Source: Cyclobacteriaceae bacterium
GTDB taxonomy: Bacteria > Bacteroidota > Bacteroidia > Cytophagales > Cyclobacteriaceae
Assembly (NCBI GenBank): GCA_026989535.1
Contig: JALSJD010000131.1
Span: 1 to 37,766 of the forward strand
Reading direction: 5' to 3'
Length of the DNA: 37,766 nt
In this document: positions 7,366-16,112 of the stretch, one piece after another
Layout: every line of letters starts with the position of its first letter
Numbering within the stretch: the first letter of the stretch is position 1
Made by a program: the position numbers and the translations under genes
Notes under the pieces: model-generated
The model's database searches: none
Seen by the model: the letters and a program-made list of their open reading frames with translations, nothing else
What the model was told of the DNA's origin: nothing

Positions 7366-8136
7366 TTAGCCATGGGGGGTATTCTTTTCAATTTTATAAA
7401 GCGTAGGATTGCAAGGAGCGGCATCCATTTCTAAATTAATTGTTTGAAGGTTTAGTAGGTAATTGCCATCGGGCACATCACTCGAAACATAAATTAGCTC
7501 GGTTATGGTGGCATTTTTTCTTGGGTTTTGGGGTAAGCTCCAAAAAGTTCTATGGCTTAAGAGAACGCCTTTATCTACTTCTTTATCTACTGAAGGCAAG
7601 TCGATAAGTAAATGGTCAATCCCTTTTGCTACTAAAAAATTAACAAGTTTTGGGTCTAAAAAAGGAGGATTAGTGCCCGAATATTTATGAGTTAATTTTT
7701 CCTTGGTATTTGGCAAAGTTCTTATAATAACCGCTTTTACTAAGTCAAAATTTTGTTGTTCTAAATCTGTAGTTAGTCCAATAATTAAATCGCCATTAGG
7801 CATTTTTTTGGGTGATAAACTAATAAGCTTGCAGTAAAAATGGTAAGAACTTAACTGGTTGTTGATGGTTGCTTTGGAATTGGTTATATGCCCATAACCC
7901 TCAATATGAGTTCCATTTCCGTGGGGGGTAATCTGTAATTTCTGATAATTAACAGCACCTCCTTCTGCCACACTTCCAATAAACCCATCGGCTTTAATTG
8001 TCTCAAATTTTACAGGTTCGGCCCAATAACAATTCGGGTTATTATCCCCTTCTTTTATAGGTATCGAAATAACGATAGGCTTATTTAAATCTACCTCAAT
8101 GTTTGTATTCTTTCCTACATTAATTATTGCCTTCAT
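7366..8136 (-). CDS. cyclase-family metal-dependent hydrolase (kynurenine formamidase-like)
   Basis: A 256-residue protein of the Cyclase family (PF04199), which includes arylformamidase and polyketide cyclases. The metal-binding motif is PHGNGTHIEGYGHI, with His72, His77 and His83; Glu79 stands where HxGTHxD relatives have Asp, and the intervening residues are atypical. The C-terminal region LLIDLPSVDKEVDKG...SHRTFW matches the family's second metal/substrate site. There is no signal peptide, so it is cytoplasmic. It overlaps the end of hemW by 4 bp (ATGA-type), so the two are translationally coupled. The substrate is unknown; formamidase activity is not implied by the sequence alone. Confidence 0.82.
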   Translation of the reverse strand: MKAIINVGKNTNIEVDLNKPIVISIPIKEGDNNPNCYWAEPVKFETIKADGFIGSVAEGGAVNYQKLQITPHGNGTHIEGYGHITNSKATINNQLSSYHFYCKLISLSPKKMPNGDLIIGLTTDLEQQNFDLVKAVIIRTLPNTKEKLTHKYSGTNPPFLDPKLVNFLVAKGIDHLLIDLPSVDKEVDKGVLLSHRTFWSLPQNPRKNATITELIYVSSDVPDGNYLLNLQTINLEMDAAPCNPTLYKIEKNTPHG

Positions 8137-9260
8137 ACCTGTGGAATTAGTTCAATTACAATTGTATCTGAAATAAAAAAACCTCTTGAATTTAAAAAAA
8201 GCTTATTATTATCGAAGCTAGCTAAATTATTAGCCACTAAATTATAAATAAAACTGAGTTGATGCTCGGTAAGTTTAAAATTAAAAAGCTTGCTCATTTC
8301 ACTAAAATCTAATCCCCAATAAGTTCTTACCCTTGTTAAAATATATTCGGTAACTAATTCATTTTTGGTCAGCTCCTCAGTTGCAAATGTATTTTCATGC
8401 TCCTTTATTTTTTTTATGTATTTTGGGTTGCTTGTAACATTAAAATGCCTGGAGAGCCCGTTAAAAGAATGAGCTCCAGGGCCCAAGCCAAGGTAAGACG
8501 TTTGTTGCCAGTAAGCAGAGTTATGTTTGCTTATAAACCCCGGTTTAGCAAAGTTTGATACTTCGTAATGCTCATAGCCATTTTGTTTAAAAAAATCTAC
8601 CATACGTAGGTAATTAGATTCAACTACCTCGTCTTTTACCTTTACCAATTTTCCTTTTCTGCTCCAGTTGCCAAATACGGTATTGGGTTCAATAGTTAAG
8701 GCATAGCACGATATATGGGTTGGGGTTAATGCAATTATTTGGGCTAACTCTTGCTGCCAATCATTAGCACTTTGCCCAGGTATGCCGTAAATCAAGTCTA
8801 AGCTTAAGTTGGTAATGCCGTATTGGTGGCATAGCTCAACGGCTTTAGTGGTTTGCGCTGCCGAATGGCTTCTATTTAAATAGGTTAATATTTTATCTGA
8901 AAAAGATTGAGTGCCAATGCTCATTCTGTTTATGCCAACGTTGGCATAAAATGATATTTTATCTTCTGTTAAATCGTCTGGATTAGCTTCAATGGTAAAT
9001 TCAACATGTTTTTTAATGTGGTAGTGTTGATATAATACCTCAATAATTTTTTGCAGTTGTACGTTAGATAATAAAGAAGGTGTTCCTCCTCCAAAATAGA
9101 TAGTTTCAATGGGCCAGTCTGCATACGATTTCATACGCTCGGCCTCCACTATAATGGCCTCCACAACTTCATCTACAAGATTGAGCGTAGTGCTAAAGTG
9201 AAAATCGCAATAATGACATGCTTTTCTGCAAAAAGGAATATGGATGTAGATACCAGCCAA
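8133..9260 (-). CDS. hemW: HemW-like radical SAM protein (heme chaperone family)
   Basis: A 375-residue radical SAM enzyme. The [4Fe-4S] motif CX3CX2C is Cys11, Cys15 and Cys18 in IPFCRKACHYCDF, the HemW-type signature. It is followed by FGGGTPSLL, the TIEANPDDL strand, and GINRMSIGTQSF. HemW relatives were long annotated as oxygen-independent coproporphyrinogen III oxidase but bind heme and lack that activity. The start is TTG at 9258-9260, giving MAGIYIHIPFC as in relatives; no ATG fits. The gene is divergent from the Omp85-like gene across a 32-bp region containing a palindromic double promoter. hemD lies on the opposite strand 3 kb away. Confidence 0.9.
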   Translation of the reverse strand: MAGIYIHIPFCRKACHYCDFHFSTTLNLVDEVVEAIIVEAERMKSYADWPIETIYFGGGTPSLLSNVQLQKIIEVLYQHYHIKKHVEFTIEANPDDLTEDKISFYANVGINRMSIGTQSFSDKILTYLNRSHSAAQTTKAVELCHQYGITNLSLDLIYGIPGQSANDWQQELAQIIALTPTHISCYALTIEPNTVFGNWSRKGKLVKVKDEVVESNYLRMVDFFKQNGYEHYEVSNFAKPGFISKHNSAYWQQTSYLGLGPGAHSFNGLSRHFNVTSNPKYIKKIKEHENTFATEELTKNELVTEYILTRVRTYWGLDFSEMSKLFNFKLTEHQLSFIYNLVANNLASFDNNKLFLNSRGFFISDTIVIELIPQV

Positions 9261-9266
9261 ATAGAT

Positions 9267-9284
9267 TATTTTTGAACAAAAATA
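9267..9284. promoter_or_regulatory. palindromic divergent promoter (two TATTTTTG boxes)
   Basis: The sequence TATTTTTGAACAAAAATA is a perfect 18-bp palindrome in the 32-bp gap between hemW and the Omp85-like gene. Each half is an exact TAnnTTTG -7 box, one per strand: plus 9267-9274, minus 9277-9284. They lie 18 bp and 16 bp from the two TTG start codons. The match is seen; promoter activity is inferred. Confidence 0.6.
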
Positions 9285-9292
9285 CAGTTTGA

Positions 9293-11002
9293 TTGAGACA
9301 TCTAATAATTACATTTTTTGCGAGCTTACTATTTGTTGCCAGTTATGCGCAAAAAACACCCTATAGTATTGAGGTGATAGATGCTCATAATATCCTTATC
9401 AAAAAATTAGAAGGGTATGCTGATTCGCTAAAATTTAATAACCTTGTTAAAATTGAGCAAAATAAGTTATTAAAAAAGGGCTATTTGCTTGCTCGCATAG
9501 AGCAACTTACATACGATTCGTTATTTAAAGTTAAAATTTTTACCAACGAAATATACGAATGGGGCGTTTTTGATGTGCAAGATGTGCCAGAAAGCCTTTT
9601 AAGTAAGGCGGGCTACAGCAGGAGGCAGTTTAGCCAAACGGTAATAAATGCAAAAGAGATTGGCAAACTGCTCGTTAAAATTATCGAAGAGTCTGATTAT
9701 TCAGGCTATCCGTTTGCGCAAGCAAAACTAGATTCAGTTATTATTGATAAAAATCAATTATTTGCAAAGGTTAATTACATCTCTGGCCCACAAATCAAAT
9801 ATGCCAAATTAGAGCTTGATAGCACTACATTTATTAAAACTAAGTACTTGGCGGCCTATTTAAATATAAAAGAAGGCGGCCTTTTTGATAGTAGAAAAAT
9901 AAGAGACATTAGCAAAAAAATTGAGCAATTGCCTTATGCCAAATTAGAGGGTTCACCAAGCATTAAGTTTGAGCACAAAAGCTGTAAAGTAAAACTCAAA
10001 TTAATTCAGGTAAAATCGAACCAAGTAGATGGGCTAGTAGGTTTGGCTCCCAATCAGCTTAACAATAAATTATTGGTTACTGGGTATGTAAATTTAGATT
10101 TAGATAATTTGTTTAAATCTGGCAAAAGACTCATTTTTAATTGGAGGCAGTTTGGTACTCAATCACAATCGTTAAAAGCTAAATACAACCATACTAATTT
10201 ATTTCAATCACCCATAGATATTAGTGGCGAACTAGATTTATTTAAGCAAGACACGGCCTTTATAAATAGAAACTTCTATTTGACTATTGGTTTTTTGCAA
10301 GCCAATTATGGAGTTCACTTTGTTACCAGCTTTATTTCATCTCGTTTACTTTCGCCAACCAATGCAGTGGGCATTAACGATTTGCAACTAATAGATTTTA
10401 ATACGCAATATTATGGAGTACGTTTTACCAAGCAGCAATTTGACCATAAGGTTAACCCTCGCAAGGGTTGGCGCACTTTAGCGAGTTTTAATGTAGGATC
10501 AAAAAAAATAGTAAATACTTCGTTTGTGCCAGCCGAAGTGTACGATAGCTTAGAGCTGCAAGCCTTGCAAGGCACCGTATCAGTAGCCGCAGAAATAGCA
10601 GTACATCTTTCAAAATTAGTAGTGGCGTACTCAAAAATAGACGCAGGAACTTTGGCTTCGAATGGGGAGCTGTTCACCAACGATTTGTATCGTTTAGGAG
10701 GAGTAAATTCGGTACGAGGTTTTAACGAATTGGAGATTTATGCTTCGTCTTATATGATGTTGCAGGTGGAATCACGACTTTTGCTAAGTGAAAACTCTCG
10801 TTTGTTTGCGTTTGCCGATTTTGCCCTTACCAATAACCAAGTGGTAAACCTAACCAATAATTATATAGGCATTGGAGCAGGGCTTTTGCTTGATACACCC
10901 TCAGGAGTTATTCAATTAGTATATGCAGTAGGTAAATCATCTAACCAATCGTTATCATTGGCAGAATCTAAAATTCATATAGGCTATGTGGCGCGGTTTT
11001 AA
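9293..11002 (+). CDS. Omp85/BamA-TamA-like outer-membrane beta-barrel protein
   Basis: A 569-residue protein with signal peptide MRHLIITFFASLLFVASYAQ. Residues about 30-230 form POTRA-like strands, including GYLLARIEQLTYDSL and LDSVIIDKNQLFAKVNY. The C-terminal roughly 340 residues are a beta-barrel of surface-antigen D15 type, with the L6 motif GGVNSVRGFNE and a terminal aromatic (YVARF). It is shorter than BamA and probably represents a TamA-like or lineage-specific insertase; its client is unknown. The start is TTG at 9293, fixed by a TGA immediately upstream in frame. It overlaps the next gene by 17 bp. Confidence 0.85.
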   Translation: MRHLIITFFASLLFVASYAQKTPYSIEVIDAHNILIKKLEGYADSLKFNNLVKIEQNKLLKKGYLLARIEQLTYDSLFKVKIFTNEIYEWGVFDVQDVPESLLSKAGYSRRQFSQTVINAKEIGKLLVKIIEESDYSGYPFAQAKLDSVIIDKNQLFAKVNYISGPQIKYAKLELDSTTFIKTKYLAAYLNIKEGGLFDSRKIRDISKKIEQLPYAKLEGSPSIKFEHKSCKVKLKLIQVKSNQVDGLVGLAPNQLNNKLLVTGYVNLDLDNLFKSGKRLIFNWRQFGTQSQSLKAKYNHTNLFQSPIDISGELDLFKQDTAFINRNFYLTIGFLQANYGVHFVTSFISSRLLSPTNAVGINDLQLIDFNTQYYGVRFTKQQFDHKVNPRKGWRTLASFNVGSKKIVNTSFVPAEVYDSLELQALQGTVSVAAEIAVHLSKLVVAYSKIDAGTLASNGELFTNDLYRLGGVNSVRGFNELEIYASSYMMLQVESRLLLSENSRLFAFADFALTNNQVVNLTNNYIGIGAGLLLDTPSGVIQLVYAVGKSSNQSLSLAESKIHIGYVARF

Positions 11003-12101
11003 GCATTTTTTTTTACTATCTATGTTTGCTTGTTCCTCTTTTTTAGGAGTGGCGCAACAAGCGAATGGGGTAATTTACGATTTAAGGCAAAATTGGGTTC
11101 AGTACGATGAGGAGGCAGAAAGTTTTTTGCCAGTTGTTACCCAAACATCGGGCAATTCGGTTAGTTTTAAACTAGAGGTCAACCAATTTGGCAGCTATTG
11201 GCTTTTTGTTGAAACTACAAAAAAAGCTCATTTGTTTCATAAAAATGTGCTTCTTACAGAAATACCGAGTGGCACCCATTATTATAGCGTTGATAGCCTA
11301 GTGGAAGAACTAAATAATTCAGCTCCACTATTAACTATTTATGGAAACGATATTAAGGCAGGCCTAACTACCTTAATTGTAGAAAAAAATTACATCCCAA
11401 CAAAAATTAATTTAGAGGAAGCACATGTAAAAAATAAATTATTCACCTCATTTTTTATAATAATCTCTATTTTACTCTTGGCAGGGCTAGTTATTATTAA
11501 AATGGTATCTCACGATATGTTTTCGCAATACACAAATACTTTACGTGTATTTAGCTTTACTACGCTCGATGAAATAATATATAAAGGAAGGTTTTTTACG
11601 AACCCGAGCATCCAAATAATTTCTTGGATGAGCACAAGTGCTGCTTTTATTCTCTACTTTTTGCTTACCAAGTTAAACATCCATTTTCTTGAGCTAAACT
11701 GGGTGGATCATAATAGCATGCTGTTTCATATTATACACCTACTTATATTCGCTGTAGGTTTTCTAATTCTATTTATCATCCGTTATGTACTCATAATAGG
11801 TTTTGCCAGTATATTTGATATGTCAAATATTAGCAATATTCATTTTGCTTCGCACCTTAGGTTAACATTCTATCTATTGTTGGCCTTGCAAGCCATTAGC
11901 ACGTTTGATTACTTCTCCGTATTGCATCTAAATATAGATTTATTCTTATTCATAGTATTTGGTGCGCTGTTTGCAATCATCGTTTTAATTGGTATTCGTC
12001 TCTCTTTTATAATTCGTCATCCATTTGTACAAATATTTTTATACCTTTGCGGCACAGAAATTTTCTTATTTGTTTTTGCATATAAGCTAGTAGTTGGGTA
12101 A
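10986..12101 (+). CDS. DUF4271 domain integral membrane protein
   Basis: A 371-residue protein: N-terminal signal (FFLLSMFACSSFLGVAQ), an extracytoplasmic region of about 120 residues, then about six to seven transmembrane helices from residue 150 on. The loop FSQYTNTLRVFSFTTLDEII is typical of DUF4271, a family confined largely to Bacteroidota. Function is not established. Its start lies inside the Omp85-like gene, and hemD follows after 18 bp, so it belongs to one transcript; DUF4271 and HemD are frequent neighbours in this phylum. Confidence 0.82.
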   Translation: MWRGFKHFFLLSMFACSSFLGVAQQANGVIYDLRQNWVQYDEEAESFLPVVTQTSGNSVSFKLEVNQFGSYWLFVETTKKAHLFHKNVLLTEIPSGTHYYSVDSLVEELNNSAPLLTIYGNDIKAGLTTLIVEKNYIPTKINLEEAHVKNKLFTSFFIIISILLLAGLVIIKMVSHDMFSQYTNTLRVFSFTTLDEIIYKGRFFTNPSIQIISWMSTSAAFILYFLLTKLNIHFLELNWVDHNSMLFHIIHLLIFAVGFLILFIIRYVLIIGFASIFDMSNISNIHFASHLRLTFYLLLALQAISTFDYFSVLHLNIDLFLFIVFGALFAIIVLIGIRLSFIIRHPFVQIFLYLCGTEIFLFVFAYKLVVG

Positions 12102-12119
12102 TTATAGAAGGTTTTTTAA

Positions 12120-12893
12120 ATGACAAAAGATTTAAAGGAGAGGGTTAAGCCTGTAAAGAGCATTTTGGTATCTCAACCAAAGCCCCAAGATGACAGATCG
12201 CCATATTATAAATTAGCTGAAAAGTACGGAATAAAAGTCGATTTTAGACCATTTATCCAAATTGAGGCGGTTGATGTTAAAGAGTTTAGAAACCAAAAAG
12301 TTGCTTTTTTGGATTACACCGCTGTAATTTTTACAAGCAGAAATGCGGTTGATCACTATTTTAACATGTGCAAGGAGGTAAAAGTTGATGTGCCAACCGA
12401 CATGAAATACTTTTGTATCTCAGATCAAACCGCACATTATTTACAAAAGTACATTACCATTCGAAAGCGAAAAATATTTACAGGGGTGCGTACAGCTACT
12501 GACTTGATAGAGGTATTTAAAAAACACCCCACCGAAAAATATTTATTTCCTTGTTCTAATATTAGAAAAGACGACATCCCTAATTTTTTAAAGGAAAATG
12601 AGTACGAGTACGCAGAAGTGGTACTTTATAAAACGGTTGCGAGCAACCTGTCCGATTTAGCCGAAATAAAATATGATGTAATTGCTTTTTTTAGCCCTTC
12701 AGGAATAAACTCGTTAATGGTTAACTTTCCTGATTTTAAACAAAATAACACTAGATTAGCTGCTTTTGGACCTACTACGGCCAAAGCCGTTAAAGACCAA
12801 GGCCTTCATCTCGATATTGAAGCACCTTTGCCTAATGCCCCTTCAATGACGGGAGCCTTAGAGGTCTATATTAAAAAAGCGAATAATTTATAA
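12120..12893 (+). CDS. hemD: uroporphyrinogen-III synthase
   Basis: A 257-residue cytoplasmic enzyme that cyclises and inverts ring D of hydroxymethylbilane to give uroporphyrinogen III in heme synthesis. Family features are the N-terminal KSILVSQPKPQDD strand, VDFRPFIQIE, the FTSRNAVDHYF motif, and the C-terminal DVIAFFSPSGINSLM and RLAAFGPTTAKAV segments of the two-domain fold. Conservation is low in HemD, so the assignment rests on these segments together. It is the last gene before the type IX secretion block and is separated from porP by 100 bp containing a promoter-like box. Confidence 0.88.
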   Translation: MTKDLKERVKPVKSILVSQPKPQDDRSPYYKLAEKYGIKVDFRPFIQIEAVDVKEFRNQKVAFLDYTAVIFTSRNAVDHYFNMCKEVKVDVPTDMKYFCISDQTAHYLQKYITIRKRKIFTGVRTATDLIEVFKKHPTEKYLFPCSNIRKDDIPNFLKENEYEYAEVVLYKTVASNLSDLAEIKYDVIAFFSPSGINSLMVNFPDFKQNNTRLAAFGPTTAKAVKDQGLHLDIEAPLPNAPSMTGALEVYIKKANNL

Positions 12894-12954
12894 AACTATA
12901 CGCTTAACTCTTCCGTTTTTAAACGTAGATTTAACCAAAGGGTATAGAATATTC

Positions 12955-12962
12955 TATTTTTG
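12955..12962 (+). promoter_or_regulatory. putative -7 box upstream of porP
   Basis: TATTTTTG, an exact TAnnTTTG match, ends 31 bp before the ATG at 12994. It suggests that the porP-gldKLMN block has its own promoter separate from hemD. Confidence 0.45.
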
Positions 12963-12993
12963 ATATTATATTTATGCCTCAATAAATTATTGT

Positions 12994-13947
12994 ATGAGAA
13001 ATAAATCATTTCTTCTTTTACTCGCAGGCTTATTAATGAGCCAACTTTCAGCTGCTCAACAAGCTCCGGAGTTTACCCAGTTTATGGATAATAAAATGTA
13101 CTATAATCCTGCGTATGCAGGAGTTGAAGGGATAACAAGGCTTTCTTTATTAATTCGGTCTAAATGGACAGGTTATACAGGAAGCTTTGATGCTGGTGGA
13201 GCTCCAACTACGCAAGTGCTTACTATGAATGCTCCTATATATAAGTTAAATAGTGGGTTTGGTGCTTTTATTATGAATGACAACCTGGGAGGTTTAAATA
13301 ATTTGGCTTTGCAAGGCTCTTACGCCTACCATGTGGCAGTTAAAGATGCTAAATTAAGCTTCGGCATTAATGCAGGCTTTTACTCTCAATCAATTGATTT
13401 TGACAGGTACAGACCCAATGACGGAGGAGATCCTCTTATTTTAGAAGGCAAACAAACACAGCTTAGACCTGATATGGGTGCGGGTGTTTTTTACCAAGCA
13501 AAAAAACTCTATGGTTCTATCAGTGTATCTCACCTGTTAAATCCAAGTTTTAGCTTTGCTTCAGATGCATTAAGAAACTCTTTAGAGCCAACCATCTATA
13601 TAATGGGGGGGTATCATTATGATATCACATACAATTTAGAGGTAACTCCATCGTTACTTATTCAGTCAGATTTTAATGAGTATTTGATTAATTTAGGAGC
13701 GGTGATAAAATATAATAATAAATTTTGGGGAGGCATAACTTATAAATATTTAGAGTCGGCTTCGCTTATAGTAGGCATGAGTTTACTAAAATCGAATGCC
13801 CTAGATATAGGTTATGGATTTGATTATATAGTACACAACCAACAAGCAAAACAAGCAACATCAAATGAAATTCGTTTGAGTTATGCATTACCAATAAATC
13901 CTTTTGGCTCACGAAAAGTTGTGAGAACCCCAAGGTTTAGACATTAA
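12994..13947 (+). CDS. PorP/SprF family type IX secretion outer-membrane protein
   Basis: A 317-residue protein with signal peptide MRNKSFLLLLAGLLMSQLSAAQ. The mature start QAPEFTQFMDNKMYYNPAYAGVEG is the hallmark of the PorP/SprF family, followed by a small outer-membrane beta-barrel (alternating strands such as GSYAYHVAVKDAKLSFGINAGF). PorP/SprF proteins work with the type IX secretion machinery and help anchor or export surface adhesins in gliding. Its place directly before gldK matches the porP-K-L-M-N order known from Porphyromonas, which supports a core rather than accessory copy. Confidence 0.92.
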   Translation: MRNKSFLLLLAGLLMSQLSAAQQAPEFTQFMDNKMYYNPAYAGVEGITRLSLLIRSKWTGYTGSFDAGGAPTTQVLTMNAPIYKLNSGFGAFIMNDNLGGLNNLALQGSYAYHVAVKDAKLSFGINAGFYSQSIDFDRYRPNDGGDPLILEGKQTQLRPDMGAGVFYQAKKLYGSISVSHLLNPSFSFASDALRNSLEPTIYIMGGYHYDITYNLEVTPSLLIQSDFNEYLINLGAVIKYNNKFWGGITYKYLESASLIVGMSLLKSNALDIGYGFDYIVHNQQAKQATSNEIRLSYALPINPFGSRKVVRTPRFRH

Positions 13948-14075
13948 TTCCTATTTTATTTTGGTTTTTCATAAATATTCCACAATTTATGGTGCGATTT
14001 TCAATAAGAATTGTTTTTTTAGCAGAATGAATTGAATTCCCATTAAAACAAATGGTAATAATTGAGTTTCATTTG

Positions 14076-14083
14076 TAACTTTA
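14076..14083 (+). promoter_or_regulatory. putative -7 box upstream of gldK
   Basis: TAACTTTA, 7 of 8 bases of TAnnTTTG, ends 22 bp before the gldK ATG, a spacing like the other boxes here. No -33 element is clear. gldK may also be read from the porP promoter. Confidence 0.35.
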
Positions 14084-14105
14084 AATGTGAATTATAACTT
14101 AGAGC

Positions 14106-15149
14106 ATGATAAAATTTAATATAAAACAAGCAAGACTTTCGAGTCTATTATTAGTTGGTCTAATTAGCATCTCTGGATGCGGTCTTTTTGGCGGTGGCGG
14201 AAAAGGAGGAGACATGGGAGAATTAGTTGGCGTAGCCGAACGAGAAGGTTGGGTAATGACAACCCCTTTTGGTATGGCACCCATACCAGCAGGTACATTT
14301 CATATGGGGCAAGCCGATGAAGATGTGGGTGCCACTCAAATTAACCATAATAAGCAAGTAACCATTGGTTCCTTTTTTATGGATGAGACAGAAATTACTA
14401 ATAATGAATTTCGCCAATTCATATTTGCAGTACTCGAAGACTCTGCAAGTACCTTGGGTGAGCAGTTTATCAGAGATAACTATTATCCTGATACTACCGT
14501 GTTTACTAAAGACTTTACGCACCATATGGGAGACCCATTGCAAGAGTATTATTTTTGGCATCCTGCCTACGATTATTATCCTGTGGTTGGAGTAAGCTGG
14601 GAAGCCGCTAAGGTTTTTTGCCAGTGGAGAACAGAATACCTTAATGATTATAGAAGCTCTGTGGGGGAGTGGCCAATGCCTAATTTTAGGTTGCCTTCCG
14701 AAGCCGAGTGGGAGTATGCTGCTCGTGGAGGGAGAGATATGGCAAAATACCCTTGGGGTAACCCTTACTTAAGAAATAGCAAAGGCTGTATGCTGGCAAA
14801 CTTTAAGCCAGGCAGGGGTAATTACTACGATGATGGCTATGCCTACACATCTCCTATTGGATCTTATTTTGCAAACGATTATAACCTAGTGGATATGTCA
14901 GGTAATGTATCAGAATGGACACAAGATGCGTTTAACCCAGCCTCTGTGCCATTAGTATGGGATTTGAACCCTGAATACAAAAATGTAAACGAACCTAGAA
15001 AGGTAATACGCGGTGGATCTTGGAAAGATGTAGCTTTTTACCTCGAAACAGGAACCCGTGCATTTGAATATAAAGATTCTACGCGAGCTTACATCGGATT
15101 TAGATGTGCAATGACACATTTAGGAAGATCAAGTGGAGCAGAGTTTTAA
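14106..15149 (+). CDS. gldK: gliding/type IX secretion lipoprotein GldK
   Basis: A 347-residue outer-membrane lipoprotein that forms a periplasmic ring with GldN (PorK/PorN ring) in the type IX secretion system. The lipobox is SISGC with Cys25. The rest is a formylglycine-generating-enzyme-like fold: MAPIPAGTFHMGQADED, MDETEITNNEFRQFI, GVSWEAAKVFCQWRTEYL, RLPSEAEWEYAARGG, NVSEWTQDAF, and terminal RGGSWKD...YIGFRCAM. In GldK this fold is structural. The length is close to PorK and shorter than the Flavobacterium GldK. It starts 158 bp after porP; gldL follows after 88 bp. Confidence 0.95.
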   Translation: MIKFNIKQARLSSLLLVGLISISGCGLFGGGGKGGDMGELVGVAEREGWVMTTPFGMAPIPAGTFHMGQADEDVGATQINHNKQVTIGSFFMDETEITNNEFRQFIFAVLEDSASTLGEQFIRDNYYPDTTVFTKDFTHHMGDPLQEYYFWHPAYDYYPVVGVSWEAAKVFCQWRTEYLNDYRSSVGEWPMPNFRLPSEAEWEYAARGGRDMAKYPWGNPYLRNSKGCMLANFKPGRGNYYDDGYAYTSPIGSYFANDYNLVDMSGNVSEWTQDAFNPASVPLVWDLNPEYKNVNEPRKVIRGGSWKDVAFYLETGTRAFEYKDSTRAYIGFRCAMTHLGRSSGAEF

Positions 15150-15237
15150 TTTATAAAATAGTTTTATACCTTGTAAAAAGGTAGTGTTATTAGCTACCAA
15201 ACTTTAATCATCATAGAAGAACTTAAACAACAAGACA

Positions 15238-16056
15238 ATGAGTAAACAAAAAAAAGGCGGATTTCAAGACTTGCTCTACAAAACCATTATGCCAAAAGTA
15301 TATGGTATTGGTGCTGCAGTAGTAATTGTAGGGGCATTATTTAAAATTAATCACTATCCTGGTGCAGGTGCTATGCTTGGTATTGGTCTTGGGGTTGAAG
15401 CCGTAATTTTCTTTCTTAGTGCGTTTGAACCACCTCATAAAGATCCAGACTGGGCTAAAGTATATCCTGAATTAGCAGAAGACTACTCTGGTCCTATTAA
15501 TAGCCCACGTATTTCGAGTGGAGGTAAAGGAGATAATGTAGCCCAAAAGCTTGATCATATGCTCGAGAGTGCAAAAATTGGCCCTGAGTTGATCGAAAGC
15601 CTTGGAAAAGGAATGAATAATTTAGCAACAAACGCCAAAGGCATGGCAAATTTAAGTAATGCCGCTGTTGCTACCGAAGAGTATTCTAAAAATGTTAAAG
15701 TGGCTTCTAAAAACTTGGTTGATATGTCAAGCTCGTATGCTAAAACAGCACAAGCAATGAGCAGCATGGCAGATGCTTCTAGTGACTCTAAACAATATGT
15801 TGAAGAGGTTCAAAAAATTACTAAAAACCTTGGCGCTTTAAATGCTAATTATGAATTAGAATTAAAAGATACAGATTCGCATGTTAAAATGATGAGCAGA
15901 TTCTATGGTAACATGGCAGGTGTTATGGAAAACATGGAAAAGGCCGGTAAAGGAACAGAGAAGTTTTCGCAAGAAATGCAAAAACTTACGGGTAATTTAA
16001 CCTCCCTTAACGGTATTTATGGTAGTATGTTAACTGCTATGAAAGGTAGCAATTAA
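15238..16056 (+). CDS. gldL: gliding motor inner-membrane protein GldL
   Basis: A 272-residue inner-membrane protein. GldL pentamers surround a GldM dimer and form the proton-driven motor of type IX secretion and gliding. Two transmembrane helices lie at about 20-41 (VYGIGAAVVIVGALFKINHYPG) and 45-62 (MLGIGLGVEAVIFFLSAFEPP). The loop FKINHYPG and the intramembrane Glu in GVEAVIFF, implicated in proton flow, are present. The remaining roughly 200 residues are a long helical coiled-coil cytoplasmic tail (LDHMLESAKIGPEL...AMKGSN). It lies between gldK and gldM. Confidence 0.95.
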   Translation: MSKQKKGGFQDLLYKTIMPKVYGIGAAVVIVGALFKINHYPGAGAMLGIGLGVEAVIFFLSAFEPPHKDPDWAKVYPELAEDYSGPINSPRISSGGKGDNVAQKLDHMLESAKIGPELIESLGKGMNNLATNAKGMANLSNAAVATEEYSKNVKVASKNLVDMSSSYAKTAQAMSSMADASSDSKQYVEEVQKITKNLGALNANYELELKDTDSHVKMMSRFYGNMAGVMENMEKAGKGTEKFSQEMQKLTGNLTSLNGIYGSMLTAMKGSN

Positions 16057-16112
16057 GCCTTTATTATCAAAAAACTGTATTGTGAAACGTATTAACTTAA
16101 ACAAACTATAAT

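Noticed and set aside
14223-14561. Leftward frame over gldK
   Set aside because: Antisense shadow of a well-supported lipoprotein gene; no motifs or start context.
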